The notes under the pieces: generated by a model | The model's database searches: none | Seen by the model: the letters and a program-made list of their open reading frames with translations, nothing else | What the model was told of the DNA's origin: nothing | NCBI RefSeq assembly: GCF_014652555.1 | Contig: NZ_BMZA01000001.1 | Span: 296,147-360,146 of the forward strand | DNA length: 64,000 bases | Reading direction: 5' to 3' | Source: Novosphingobium colocasiae | GTDB lineage: Bacteria; Pseudomonadota; Alphaproteobacteria; Sphingomonadales; Sphingomonadaceae | Program-made: the position numbers and the translations under genes | Shown: piece by piece, positions 17,547-28,817 of the stretch | How the letters are laid out: each line of letters starts with the position of its first letter | How positions within the stretch are numbered: position 1 is the stretch's first letter

Positions 17547-19301
17547 ATGACGCAGTCCGCCTATTCCGCCATCCGGCAAGAGCTCGCCGCCGATCCCCAG
17601 GCCGCGCTGCGCGGTTGCACCGCGTTGCTGGCCCGCAATCCGGACGATGCCGAGGCGCATCGGCTGGCGGGCCGCGCCTGGCGGGCGGTGGGCGATGACG
17701 AACGCGCCGTCGCCGCTGAACTGGCCGCCATCGATGCCTCTGTGCTCGATCCGGTGCTGGTCGCGGCGGGCCGGGCGATGGTGGAAAAGCGCATCGAGGT
17801 GGCGGAACCGATCCTGCGCCAGCGCCTGCGCGAAAATCCGTTCGATGTGGCGGCGATCCGCATGCTGGCCGAAGTGGCCGGGCGGCTGGGCCGGCTAGGC
17901 GACGCCGAAACACTGCTGCGCCGCGCCCTCGAACTGGCACCCGGTTTCGTCGCCGCGCGCACCAACCTCGCGCTCGTCCTGCATCGCCAGGCACGCACGC
18001 TGGAGGCGCTGGCGGAGCTGGACCGGCTCAGTTCCGATGCCCCCGCCAATGCCGTCCTGCGCGCAGCGGCGCTGGGCCGCCTCGGCGAATTTACCGAGGC
18101 GATCGCGCTGTACGAACAGGTGCTGGCGCAGGCCGGCGGCGATCGCCAGCCGCGCGTGTGGACCAGCTATGGCCATGCGCTCAAGACCGTGGGGCGGCAA
18201 GCCGATGCGATTGCCGCCTATCGCCGCGCCATCGCCATCCAGCCCTCGCTCGGCGATGCCTGGTGGTCGATCGCCAACCTCAAGACGGTCCGGCTGGATG
18301 CCGGGGACATCGCCGCGATGACCGCCGCGCTGGCCGATCCGGACGCGTCCGAAGATGATGTGATGCATCTCAACTTCGCGCTGGCCAAGGCGCTGGAGGA
18401 TGCCGGCTCCCCGCGCGAGGCGTTCGATCGCTATGCCACCGCCAATGCCCTGCGCCTGCGCCAGCAGCCGTACCGGGCCGAGACGACCACCCGCGCGGTC
18501 GACCGGGCGATCGCCCTGTATACCCCGGCGTTTCTGGCGAGCCGCGCGGGGCAGGGCTGCCCGGCCGCCGATCCGGTCTTCGTGCTAGGCATGCCGCGCG
18601 CCGGATCGACGCTGATCGAGCAGATCCTGTCGAGCCATTCGCAAGTCGAAGGCACCATGGAACTGCCCGATGTGATCGCGCTGGTCGGCGAGCTTTCGGA
18701 TGAGGGCAACTATCCTGCGGTGGTCCGCACATTGCCGCCGGAACGTCTGCGGGCGCTGGGCGAAGCCTATCTCGATCGCACCCGCGTGCAGCGGCGCGAA
18801 GGCAAGCCGCTGTTTATCGACAAGACGCCGAACAACTGGCTCCACGCCGGCCTTATCCACCTGATGCTGCCTAACGCGCGCATCATCGACGCGCGCCGCC
18901 ACCCGCTCGATTGCTGCTATTCCAATTTCCGGCAGCACTATGCCCAGGGCCAGACCTTCGCTTACGATCTGACCGATGTGGGGCGCTACTATGCCGATTA
19001 CGTCCGGTTGATGCGCCACTTCGATGCCGTCCTGCCGGGGCGGATCGTGCGGGTGATCCACGAAGACCTGCTCGATGATCCGGAAGGCGGCACCCGCGCC
19101 CTGCTCGCCGCGCTTGATCTGCCGTTCGAGGAAGCGTGCCTGCGCTTTCACGAAAACGCCCGCGCCGTCCGCACCGCCAGCTCCGAACAGGTCCGCCGCC
19201 CGATCAACCGCGACGGGGCGGGCGTATGGCGCGCGGTGGACGATCGGCTGGAACCTTTGCGCACCGCGCTCGGCCCGGTGCTGGAGGATTACGCGCGGTA
19301 G
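17547..19301 (+). CDS. TPR-repeat sulfotransferase family protein
   Basis: A 584-residue fusion: about 300 N-terminal residues of helical tetratricopeptide-like repeats (for example AETLLRRALELAPGFVAART and AIAAYRRAIAIQPSLGDAWW) followed by a sulfotransferase domain. The PAPS-binding loop is VLGMPRAGSTLIEQIL. Such proteins are common in sphingomonads and marine bacteria; their acceptors are mostly unknown, and the domain resembles protein-tyrosine or carbohydrate sulfotransferases. It is divergent from the globin gene and 197 bases upstream of the TonB-dependent receptor. No signal peptide is seen. Confidence 0.87.
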   Translation: MTQSAYSAIRQELAADPQAALRGCTALLARNPDDAEAHRLAGRAWRAVGDDERAVAAELAAIDASVLDPVLVAAGRAMVEKRIEVAEPILRQRLRENPFDVAAIRMLAEVAGRLGRLGDAETLLRRALELAPGFVAARTNLALVLHRQARTLEALAELDRLSSDAPANAVLRAAALGRLGEFTEAIALYEQVLAQAGGDRQPRVWTSYGHALKTVGRQADAIAAYRRAIAIQPSLGDAWWSIANLKTVRLDAGDIAAMTAALADPDASEDDVMHLNFALAKALEDAGSPREAFDRYATANALRLRQQPYRAETTTRAVDRAIALYTPAFLASRAGQGCPAADPVFVLGMPRAGSTLIEQILSSHSQVEGTMELPDVIALVGELSDEGNYPAVVRTLPPERLRALGEAYLDRTRVQRREGKPLFIDKTPNNWLHAGLIHLMLPNARIIDARRHPLDCCYSNFRQHYAQGQTFAYDLTDVGRYYADYVRLMRHFDAVLPGRIVRVIHEDLLDDPEGGTRALLAALDLPFEEACLRFHENARAVRTASSEQVRRPINRDGAGVWRAVDDRLEPLRTALGPVLEDYAR

Positions 19302-19498
19302 GCAGGGTTCCGTACCGGCTCAAGAATCCGAACGGACGGGGCGGGGGCGTGCCTCGGCCTCCGCCTCCGCACTGTGTCCTTGTGGCCACTGTGGCCAAAA
19401 AATGAAACCTCGTTCATGTCGCACCGCAAAAAAAGCTTTGCGCGCAGGCAAATGTAACAAATGATGGCGCTTCCTGCAGGGTCTCAGGGGGTTCACAC

Positions 19499-21952
19499 AT
19501 GATAAAGGCAATCCGCACGGCACCGCTCGCCTGTGCGCTGCTCTCCACCACGTCGCTGGTCATACCGGTCGTTGCACGCGCGCAGGCCGAACCTGCGGCG
19601 GCGTCAGAGGCTGACAGCGGCGGCGATATCATCGTCACCGCACAGCGCCGATCGGAAAGCCTCCAGAAGGTGCCGCTTTCGATCAACGTGCTGGGTGAGC
19701 AGAAGCTCAAGGAGCAGAACGTCGCCTCATTCGACGATTATGCCAAGATTCTGCCCAGCGTCAGCTTCCAGTCGTTCGGCCCCAGCCAGTCGCAGATATT
19801 CTTCCGGGGCGTTTCCTCGGGCGGCGATGGCCTGCATATCGGCCCGCTGCCCACCAGTTCGATGTACATCGATGATATCCCCGTCACCACCATCGGCGGC
19901 ACGGTGGACTTCCACGTCTACGATATCGCCCGCATCGAAGCTTTGGCCGGCCCGCAGGGCACCCTGTTCGGCGCGTCCTCGCTCTCGGGCGTGCTGCGGC
20001 TCATCACGAACAAGCCCGATCCCACCGCGTTCAGCGCCTCGGTCGATGCGGAAGCGAACAAGTTCAGTAAGGGCGACTTTGGCGGCAGCCTGGAAGGTTA
20101 CGTCAATATCCCGCTGAGCGAGACGATGGCCCTGCGCGTAAGCGGCTTCTACAAGAAGGACGGCGGGTATATCGACAATATCCCCGGCACCCGCACCTTC
20201 ACGCTCGACGATGGCCCGCCGGTTCCCGACACCCCCGAGAACGCAAACGATCCCGGCAATACCGCGACCAACAAGACGGTCACGAACGCCGCGCTGGTCA
20301 AGGATGACTATAACGATGTCGAGACTTACGGCGGCCGCGCCGCGCTGGGTATCGATCTCGATGGCAACTGGTCGGTCACGCCGTCCATCATTTACCAGCA
20401 CCAGAAGGCCAACGGCGGCTTCCTGTATGATCCCAAGAAGGGCTACCTCAAGGTTACCGATTACCTGCCCAGCTCCAACAAGGATGAATGGTATCAGGCG
20501 GCGCTGACCATTACCGGCAAGCTGTCGGACTGGGACGTGACCTATGCGGGCGGCTATTTCGGGCGCAAGGTCGATAACCGGCCGGATTATTCCTATTACT
20601 CGGTCGCTTACGATACCTATACTTACACCAGCAGCGGATCGCGCTACCACGGCTACGCCACCTATTTCCCGGACCCGAACAACCCCGGCGAATTCCTTGA
20701 TCCCACCCAGAACGCGATCCTCAAGGACAAGTACACCAAGTTCACGCAGGAACTGCGCATCGCCTCGCCGTCCGACAAGCCGTTCCGGCTGACGGCGGGT
20801 GCCTTCATGCAGATCCAGACCGACAAGATCTTTGCGGACTACAACGTCAAGGGTTTCGGCAGCGTCGTCAGCCCCATCTGGCTGCCGCAGTTCGCCGATG
20901 GGTCGGATACGATGTTCCGCACCCGCATCAAGCGCAAGGATCAGGACTACGCCGTGTTCGCGCAGGCGGAATACGACATCGTCCCCGATGTGACCCTGAT
21001 TGCCGGCATGCGCGGGTTCATGTCGCACAACACGATCTCAGGCTTTTCCGGCACGGCCACGGCCAGGAACTGCCTGATCTCCACGCCGTCCACCGATCCC
21101 GCCGTGCCATGCCACAACGTCGACAAGGCGAGCGACGAATCGGGCATGATCTACAAGGCCGGCGTCAAATACCAGATGACGCCCGACGTCATGGTCTACG
21201 CCACCGTGTCACGCGGCTACCGCCCTGGCGGCAACAACCGCCGCCCCGGCGTCAATCCGTTCAAGTCGGACACATTGGACAACTATGAAGTGGGCTGGAA
21301 GACTCGCTTCGGGCCGGTCACCCTCAATGGCGCGGCGTTCTACGAGAAGTGGAAGAAGCTCCAGTTCGGTCTGGTCCCGCTCGGCCAGAACGGGGTGACC
21401 AACACCTACAATGCGGGTGACGCCCGGATCTACGGCATCGAAGGCGATATCGCCGCGCGGTTCGGCGGGCTGATTCTGTCGGCGGCGGGCACCTACGTCG
21501 ACGCCAAGCTGACGACTGACTTCTGCCAGGTCGATCCGGTCACCAAGAACATCGTCTGCAACCCCGGCGATCCGCCCGCCGCGCCCAAGAGGACCCGCCT
21601 GCCGATCATGCCCAGGTTCAAGGGCGACGCCACCGCCCGGTATGAAGTGCCGGTCGGATCGGGGAAAGCTTTCGCGCAAGGAACCGTTTCGCATCAGGGC
21701 GGCACCCGTTCGTTCCTCACCGATGCGGACTTCGCGGCGGTGGGGCCGACCAAGGCCTTCACCACCGTCGATTTCTCGATCGGCATCAACTGGGACCACT
21801 ATCGCGTCTCCGCGTTCCTCGACAATGCGTTCAGCAGCCACGGCGTTCTGTCGCTCAATTCGGTCTGTGCGACGCAGATCTGCGGGCAATATTCGCGCGC
21901 CTATCCCACCACACCGCAGATGTTCGGCATCAAGCTGGGCTACGACTACTGA
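19499..21952 (+). CDS. TonB-dependent outer-membrane receptor
   Basis: An 817-residue outer-membrane transporter. It has a signal peptide (LACALLSTTSLVIPVVARAQA, likely cut near residue 30), a TonB-box-like GDIIVTAQRRSESLQKVPL, a plug domain with RIEALAGPQGTLFGASSLSG, and a long beta-barrel ending in an aromatic residue (GIKLGYDY). Sphingomonads carry many such receptors for siderophores, sugars, and aromatic or lipid substrates; the ligand cannot be told. AGGGGG precedes the ATG. The stop codon overlaps the start of repeat A2. No partner gene is adjacent. Confidence 0.93.
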   Translation: MIKAIRTAPLACALLSTTSLVIPVVARAQAEPAAASEADSGGDIIVTAQRRSESLQKVPLSINVLGEQKLKEQNVASFDDYAKILPSVSFQSFGPSQSQIFFRGVSSGGDGLHIGPLPTSSMYIDDIPVTTIGGTVDFHVYDIARIEALAGPQGTLFGASSLSGVLRLITNKPDPTAFSASVDAEANKFSKGDFGGSLEGYVNIPLSETMALRVSGFYKKDGGYIDNIPGTRTFTLDDGPPVPDTPENANDPGNTATNKTVTNAALVKDDYNDVETYGGRAALGIDLDGNWSVTPSIIYQHQKANGGFLYDPKKGYLKVTDYLPSSNKDEWYQAALTITGKLSDWDVTYAGGYFGRKVDNRPDYSYYSVAYDTYTYTSSGSRYHGYATYFPDPNNPGEFLDPTQNAILKDKYTKFTQELRIASPSDKPFRLTAGAFMQIQTDKIFADYNVKGFGSVVSPIWLPQFADGSDTMFRTRIKRKDQDYAVFAQAEYDIVPDVTLIAGMRGFMSHNTISGFSGTATARNCLISTPSTDPAVPCHNVDKASDESGMIYKAGVKYQMTPDVMVYATVSRGYRPGGNNRRPGVNPFKSDTLDNYEVGWKTRFGPVTLNGAAFYEKWKKLQFGLVPLGQNGVTNTYNAGDARIYGIEGDIAARFGGLILSAAGTYVDAKLTTDFCQVDPVTKNIVCNPGDPPAAPKRTRLPIMPRFKGDATARYEVPVGSGKAFAQGTVSHQGGTRSFLTDADFAAVGPTKAFTTVDFSIGINWDHYRVSAFLDNAFSSHGVLSLNSVCATQICGQYSRAYPTTPQMFGIKLGYDY

Positions 21953-22112
21953 TACCAAGGCTCATTGATCCGAACGCAGAGCCCTCTCCCCTTCAGGGGA
22001 GAGGGTTGGGAGAGGGGGACTGCGCCGCTTTGCCCCCTCTCTACTCCGGCTAGGCGGCAAGCCGCCAAGCCTGCGTATCTCTCCCCTGAAGGGGAGAGAG
22101 CGACATTGGTAT
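21952..22112. repeat. palindromic repeat family A, copy 2 (reverse orientation)
   Basis: A 161-base element, the reverse complement of the one at 4057-4237 apart from small changes. It is bounded by ATACCAAG and ATTGGTAT and contains two CTCTCCCCTTCAGGGGAGAG-type palindromes and the hairpin CCGGCTAGGCGGCAAGCCGC. Its first base is the last base of the TonB receptor stop codon. Confidence 0.85.
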
Positions 22113-22114
22113 GA

Positions 22115-24268
<2,154 letters not shown>

Positions 24269-24382
24269 GGGTTTGAGTGGGGTGAAGACGAAGGTCAAGA
24301 AGGCGAACTTTCCGGAATAGATTGCTTAAATTCCTTGATTTACTTCCCGATTTCCGTCTTTGTACGGGGAAAGGGGAATAGC

Positions 24383-24964
24383 TTGATACCACCGTTTAAC
24401 TTGAACGGCGTTTTGCCGCCATTCGTTGGCGGAACACCCGGCGCTCAGATGGCATGGTCTTCCCCTTATAATTGCACTGCTATTGAGCTTGTGCAGCGTT
24501 TTTCCACATCCAGCCACCGGCGTAGATTACTACAAGGATTGTTCCAGTTTCGTTCTCAACTGCGTGAAAAGGGTATCGTATCAGGTTTCCAGTGGTTGGA
24601 CGGTAGCTTCACTGAAGATGTCGAGGCAGACGGAAGGCAACCAAATGATATCGACGTGGTGACGCTGGCATATCGTCCCGAAAGCTTGGCCCTGAATTTG
24701 CAGGGTTGGAGGGATTTCGTGCATGAGCAGGGAAATGGCGGGATTTTTGATCGAACTCGAAATCGCGAAGAATTTACTTGCGATACTTTTTTTGTCGACT
24801 TGAACTCGGTTCCGTATCTGGTCGCTCGGCAGGCTGCGTATTGGAGCGGGCTGTTCTCGCACCGACGCGAAACATTTCAATGGAAGGGTATGTTAGCTTT
24901 ACCGCTACATGAAGACGACACTGAGGCAATAGTCGCATTGGGTGGAGTTACCGAAAATGAGTAA
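24383..24964 (+). CDS. nucleotidyltransferase-fold (DUF6932-like) protein
   Basis: A 193-residue protein with a polymerase-beta-type nucleotidyltransferase signature: Gly74-Ser75 in LDGSFTEDVE, then Asp89 and Asp91 in PNDIDVVTL, and a possible third acidic residue Asp139 in TFFVDLN. The N-terminal FNLNGVLPPFVGG is typical of the group I know as DUF6932. A TTG at 24383 is the likely start since AAGGGGA lies about 6 bases before it; a TTG further upstream lacks such a site. The target is unknown; relatives modify nucleotides, tRNA or proteins. The gene is less GC-rich than its neighbours and overlaps the next gene by 8 bases. Confidence 0.75.
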   Translation: MIPPFNLNGVLPPFVGGTPGAQMAWSSPYNCTAIELVQRFSTSSHRRRLLQGLFQFRSQLREKGIVSGFQWLDGSFTEDVEADGRQPNDIDVVTLAYRPESLALNLQGWRDFVHEQGNGGIFDRTRNREEFTCDTFFVDLNSVPYLVARQAAYWSGLFSHRRETFQWKGMLALPLHEDDTEAIVALGGVTENE

Positions 24965-25886
24965 GCTCCATCGTGCCGCATTGGAGAGCGAACTTGCGAG
25001 CCTCCAATCGCTGATTGCAGAGGCCGGCGATGCTGACCCGCTAGGGGTACTTTCATTACGTCAGCGGGTTAAAAAGATAGAGGAAAAACTCGCCGAGCTT
25101 GGCGAACAGAAGCATCACGCCGATGTGACCCTGCTTTTCTATGGCAAACCCGTCGATGGCTCCAGGGGTATTGACGCAGAGTTTGCTGGCAAAGCCCTCC
25201 AATCATACCAATCTGCACTGTCGAAGCACATGAATTCTTTGACGGGTAGAGCGCTTGGAAGGAGGGGGCCGGTACCAGAGCGTAGCTTGTCCCGTATGAA
25301 TATTGTCGACGTTGTGCATGGTTCGTTTGGCTTTCGGCTTGAGGAAGACAGCGAGGAAGCTCAAATGTTCGACACTTCGCTGCGTGATGCCGTGACTGCT
25401 ATATCCCAAATCATCCACGATTTTTCGGATCCTTCAGACGCAATATTTGAGAAAGCCATAGACGATATTGATAGTCGGACCTTTCTCTCAGTGAAATATT
25501 TTATCGAATTATTGAGGAATGAAGGTGCAAAGTTCAAACTTGTTGAGGATAATAATGAAATAGAACTTGATGAAGCCAAGGTCGAGCGCGCTTATCAGCG
25601 CGTTGAGCGGACTGAAGTAACTGAAAGTGAAGACCAAATTGCAGGCACGCTGGTTGGGGTCATGCCGGTAGCGCGTAGGTTCGAGTTTAACTTGGGAGGG
25701 ACAGAAGAGATCATCTCTGGCCCAATAGATGCACGTCTTAGTGCCGATTTTCTTGAGCGCATCGAAAATGACGAGCAATTCATCGGAAGGGCGTGGCGCG
25801 CCTCTGTAAGGGTCAGGAATGTTCGTCGTCCTGACGGTCGCGAGAAGATTGAATACATACTAACAGGCCTCATCCATCCAGAATAA
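24957..25886 (+). CDS. unknown protein coupled to the nucleotidyltransferase-like gene
   Basis: A 309-residue protein that I do not recognise. Residues 5-50 (SELASLQSLIAEA, then LRQRVKKIEEKLAEL) look like a coiled coil. The centre has LLFYGKPVDGSRGIDAEFAG and a region rich in acidic residues; the C-terminus is beta-rich (WRASVRVRNVRRPDGREKIE). No signal peptide or membrane segment is evident. The ATG at 24957, with GGAG 9 bases before it, lies within the end of the preceding gene, so the two are co-translated. Low GC suggests transfer. A toxin-antitoxin or defence role is possible but only inferred from pairing and composition. Confidence 0.7.
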   Translation: MSKLHRAALESELASLQSLIAEAGDADPLGVLSLRQRVKKIEEKLAELGEQKHHADVTLLFYGKPVDGSRGIDAEFAGKALQSYQSALSKHMNSLTGRALGRRGPVPERSLSRMNIVDVVHGSFGFRLEEDSEEAQMFDTSLRDAVTAISQIIHDFSDPSDAIFEKAIDDIDSRTFLSVKYFIELLRNEGAKFKLVEDNNEIELDEAKVERAYQRVERTEVTESEDQIAGTLVGVMPVARRFEFNLGGTEEIISGPIDARLSADFLERIENDEQFIGRAWRASVRVRNVRRPDGREKIEYILTGLIHPE

Positions 25887-26485
25887 TGCGTTGGGTGGTC
25901 CTTGAAGGTTGGGATGTGCCTCATTCTCGTTATTTTCCCCTAACTTGCGTTTGTTATAATTCTCGTACGACCACCACCCTCAAGATCGGCAAATTCCGCC
26001 GGGTTTGTCCTGTTCAAGGGCTTTTTGGCGCGTTTGCGTGTGGGTCCCGGTGATGTGCTGCATCTGTCCGAGGATGAACTGGCCGACTGGTTCCGGCAAC
26101 GCATTGTCGAGGGTTAACTGAGGCAGGCAGCATTCGTCTGATCGGCCACGCTGCACAGATCTCCTTCCTCGTCATCCCGGACACCTACGGCACTTGTTTC
26201 CGGGGCCCTCCGGCGGCTGCGCACATCGCCTCGGCCCACCCCGTCCGGCTAGGCGGTACACCGCCAAGCCTTCCGGCCCTCCCGCAAGCGGGCGGGCGAA
26301 CGCGCGTGTCCCCGCCCGCTGCGGGAGGGGAGCGAGACTTGCTGAGCCGCAGGCGAAGCTAGTCGCAGCGGGGTGGGCCAGGCACCATTATCGACGCCTT
26401 CATTCACTGAACAGGTCCGATGGCTCACACCGCCCATCCCACTTCCCACTTTCCTACTCCCCGAAAATCTGTCCTAAACTGGCCG
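25887..26485. other. 599-base spacer with gene remnant and repeat
   Basis: No intact gene is seen. At about 26005-26118 a short frame reads AGFVLFKGFLARLRVGPGDV and ends in DWFRQRIVEG before a stop; it has coding-like composition but no start and may be the 3' remnant of a lost gene. A repeat element lies at 26244-26345. The AT-rich character of the preceding insert ends at about 26000. Confidence 0.35.
26244..26345. repeat. palindromic repeat sharing the family A core
   Basis: TCCGGCTAGGCGGTACACCG at 26244 and following bases match the central hairpin of repeat family A (GGCTAGGCGGC...GCCGCCAAGCCT). Next come CCCTCCCGCAAGCGGGCGGG and its near-perfect inverse CCCGCCCGCTGCGGGAGGGG, forming a larger hairpin. 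Confidence 0.6.
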
Positions 26486-27034
26486 ATGACCACATCGCGA
26501 AAAGGCCAGCAGGGGGCCGTTTCCCTGCCCGCCGTCCGCCGCGACGGCTGGACGCTCGAACGCCAGGCCGGGTTCCTGCGCGCCCTTGCCGCCACGCATA
26601 GCGTCGATCAGGCGGCGCGCAGCGTCGGCATGACGCGGCAGTCGGCCTATCGGTTGCGCGCGCGCCTGCGCGGCGAGCCGTTCGATCTGGCGTGGGATGC
26701 CGCCTTTCAGTCCGCTTTCGACCGGCTTGCCGAAGCGGCCATGGAGCGGGCGCTCAATGGCGTAGAGGTGCCGCATTTCCACAAGGGCGAACTGGTCGGT
26801 ACTTCGCGGCGGTTCGACGAGCGGCTGACCGTGGCGCTGCTCGCCATGCGCCACGCGCTCCTGCGCCCGCCGGCACCGCACTGGCATGAAGCGGCCGGCT
26901 ATGAGGTCGACGATTTCCGCGCGCTTCTGTCGCGCGTCGCGCAAGGGCCCGAAATCTGGCGCAACAGCGCGTCGGACGATGGCGATGACTGGGACGAGGA
27001 TGGCGGCAGGGCGGGCGATACCGGCTCGGCGTGA
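26486..27034 (+). CDS. helix-turn-helix protein of unknown role
   Basis: A 182-residue protein. Residues 25-60 (FLRALAATHSVDQAARSVGM then TRQSAYRLRARL) form a clear helix-turn-helix like those of small terminase subunits and transposon-derived proteins. The remainder is helical with FDRLAEAAMERALNGVEVPH and a strongly acidic C-terminus (SDDGDDWDEDGG). The start ATG before TTSRKGQ is chosen as the first one giving a normal composition; upstream sequence is arginine/proline shadow. Homologues are, from memory, common in sphingomonads as hypothetical proteins. It is convergent with the GntR gene. Confidence 0.7.
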   Translation: MTTSRKGQQGAVSLPAVRRDGWTLERQAGFLRALAATHSVDQAARSVGMTRQSAYRLRARLRGEPFDLAWDAAFQSAFDRLAEAAMERALNGVEVPHFHKGELVGTSRRFDERLTVALLAMRHALLRPPAPHWHEAAGYEVDDFRALLSRVAQGPEIWRNSASDDGDDWDEDGGRAGDTGSA

Positions 27035-27061
27035 GCGGCTGGCGAGTGATTTTGCCCGTTC

Positions 27062-27160
27062 ATCTGTAACTTTCGCAAATCGCCATAAAAAATATATAAT
27101 TCAATATGATATGGCCGATCTGGAAAGTTACAAGGTGTAACCTTTGTAAACTTCGCAAGG
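27062..27160. promoter_or_regulatory. cluster of TGTAA-type motifs between convergent genes
   Basis: Four related motifs occur within 100 AT-rich bases: TGTAACTTTCGCAA near 27065, its inverse form at 27124-27134, TGTAACCTTTG at about 27136 and TGTAAACTTCGC at about 27146. GTTACAAGGTGTAAC at 27127-27141 is a perfect short hairpin. It lies downstream of both flanking genes, so an ordinary promoter role is unlikely. Function unknown. Confidence 0.3.
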
Positions 27161-27169
27161 CGTCGCGGC

Positions 27170-27847
27170 CTACCCCTCTTCGAACGCCGCGTCCGGCAGG
27201 GCCGTCACCATCGCGCGGGTTTCCGCAAACAGCGCCTGCACCGCCGCTTCCGCGGCTTCCACGTTGCCGGCGACGACGGCCTGGGCGATCCGGCGGTAGC
27301 CGGCGGTGTGGATCTGCTGCTGTTCCCAGCTCTGGTAGGGGCGCATCTGGGCGCGGAACAGATCGGCGCGGCGCAGCGGGGTGACGCGCGGCAGTTCGCG
27401 GTTCGCGGCCACTTCGAACAGGCAATCGTAGAACGCCTGGCGGATCGCGATGTAGGAGCGGTGGTCGCCGTCCTCGTCATGGCGGCGCGCGGCGTCGAGC
27501 GCGGCGTCCATCAGCGCGCGCTTTTCGTGGGTCGAAGCCGCCGCCAGCCGCGCGGCGAGGCGCACCAGTTGTTCGAGCACCGCCAGCAGATCGCGGGTGT
27601 CGCGCCGGCTCAGGCGGCAGATATGCGCGCCGCGATAGCGGTGGATGGCAACGATGCCATCGCCGTTGAGGTGGCGCAGCGCCTCGCGCAGCGAGGATCG
27701 GCTGATCTGCAGGCGCAGCGTCAGCTCGGCCTCGACCAGATGCTGGCCGGGCACGAACTGACCGGTGCGGATGCCGTTGCGGATGGCATCGGCCACTTTC
27801 TCGGTCGTGCCGGTGGTGGCATCGCGCGGGGCCGGGGTGGCGGTCAT
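27170..27847 (-). CDS. GntR-family regulator with FCD domain, copy 1
   Basis: A 225-residue regulator. The N-terminal winged helix shows VEAELTLRLQISRSSLREAL and the C-terminal FCD all-helical domain follows (ALMDAALDAARRHDEDGDHR). FCD regulators sense small organic acids or other metabolites. It overlaps the stop of the upstream surE paralogue by 4 bases, so both form one minus-strand unit, divergent from the swivel/dikinase operon. It is a clear paralogue of the protein at 32370-33074: both have EKVADAI/DKVADAI, GQHL and SRYRGA/HRYRGA at equivalent places. It likely regulates the operon through the palindrome at 28717-28729. Confidence 0.92.
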   Translation of the reverse strand: MTATPAPRDATTGTTEKVADAIRNGIRTGQFVPGQHLVEAELTLRLQISRSSLREALRHLNGDGIVAIHRYRGAHICRLSRRDTRDLLAVLEQLVRLAARLAAASTHEKRALMDAALDAARRHDEDGDHRSYIAIRQAFYDCLFEVAANRELPRVTPLRRADLFRAQMRPYQSWEQQQIHTAGYRRIAQAVVAGNVEAAEAAVQALFAETRAMVTALPDAAFEEG

Positions 27848-28656
27848 GCCGGCTGGACGATCCCGGCCCGTTCGAACCGCGCGCGCATCGCGTCGAGCTG
27901 GTCGTAAGCGGTCATGTCGAGCTGCATCGGCGTGATCGAAACGGCCTTGTCGCGCGCGGCGGCAAGGTCGTTGCCTTCGGCCGCGCCGCCATCGGGGAAG
28001 GCGATCTTGATCCAGTAATAGGGCACATGCCGTTCATCCACCCGGCGCATGGGACGGAACGATCCGGGCGGCCGCATGCCCTGCGTGGTCACGCGCACCC
28101 CGGTCACCTCGTCGAGCGGGCAGTGAGGGAAGTTGACGTTGACGAAGCTGCCTTGCGTCCATGCCATGTCGATCAGGCCGGGCAGGATCTGCGCGGTATA
28201 ATGGCGCGCGGTCTCCCAGTGGACCGGCGTGTTGTAGGACCAGATCTGGCTGAGCGCGATGGACGGGATGCCCAGCATCGCCCCTTCGATGGCAGCCGAA
28301 GCGGTGCCCGAATAGGTGATGTCCTCGGCCAGATTGGGGCCGCGGTTGATGCCCGAAAGGAGGAGGTCCGGCTTGCGATCGCCGAGCAGTTCGTAAACGC
28401 CCAGCAGCGCGTAATCGGTCGGCGTGCCCTTGACCGCAAAATGGCGTTCGTCGCGTTGGCGGATGCGGATCGGATAGGAGAGTGACAGGGAATGCCCCGC
28501 GCCCGAGCGCTCCTCGTCCGGGGCGACGACCCAGATGTCATCCGTGAACTGGCGCACGATCTCTTCGAGCAGGACGATGCCGGGCGCATCGATCCCGTCG
28601 TCGTTGACGATCAGCACCCGGGGGTTGGGCTTGGACAGCACGGCCTTGGCGTTCAC
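27844..28656 (-). CDS. surE: SurE-family phosphatase, paralogue 2
   Basis: A 270-residue SurE protein with VNDDGIDAPG metal loop, KGTPTDYALLGV and LSGINRGPNLAEDITYSGT. Where ordinary SurE has GTPxDC it has GTPTDY, a change next to the active site that is also a difference from the copy at 10224. It is coupled to the GntR gene and divergent from genes for a PEP-synthase-like system. This suggests that it removes phosphate from a product or intermediate of that system rather than serving in general nucleotide metabolism; that is inference from context. Confidence 0.88.
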   Translation of the reverse strand: MNAKAVLSKPNPRVLIVNDDGIDAPGIVLLEEIVRQFTDDIWVVAPDEERSGAGHSLSLSYPIRIRQRDERHFAVKGTPTDYALLGVYELLGDRKPDLLLSGINRGPNLAEDITYSGTASAAIEGAMLGIPSIALSQIWSYNTPVHWETARHYTAQILPGLIDMAWTQGSFVNVNFPHCPLDEVTGVRVTTQGMRPPGSFRPMRRVDERHVPYYWIKIAFPDGGAAEGNDLAAARDKAVSITPMQLDMTAYDQLDAMRARFERAGIVQPA

Positions 28657-28716
28657 GCATTCGCTCCACGATATTTCTTTGCGGGCAGGCTAATCGGATT
28701 CGTCTTTTCCGTCAAT

Positions 28717-28729
28717 ATCGTCGGACGAT
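28717..28729. promoter_or_regulatory. probable GntR operator, site 1
   Basis: ATCGTCGGACGAT is an inverted repeat (ATCGTC, one base, GACGAT) in the 161-base divergent region between surE/gntR and the swivel-protein operon. A near-identical site, ATCGTCGAATGAT, lies upstream of the second GntR gene at 33183-33195. Size and symmetry fit FCD-type GntR operators. Confidence 0.5.
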
Positions 28730-28817
28730 TTCATCCGTCATACGCTTGACAGCCCGGTGCCGACGCGGCACATCCGCGATGACGGGCAACGGACTCGGAC
28801 AAGACAAGGAGAGAGGC

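Noticed and set aside
26486..27034. Small terminase subunit as sign of a prophage
   Set aside because: Only the helix-turn-helix resembles terminases; no large terminase, portal or other phage gene is near.
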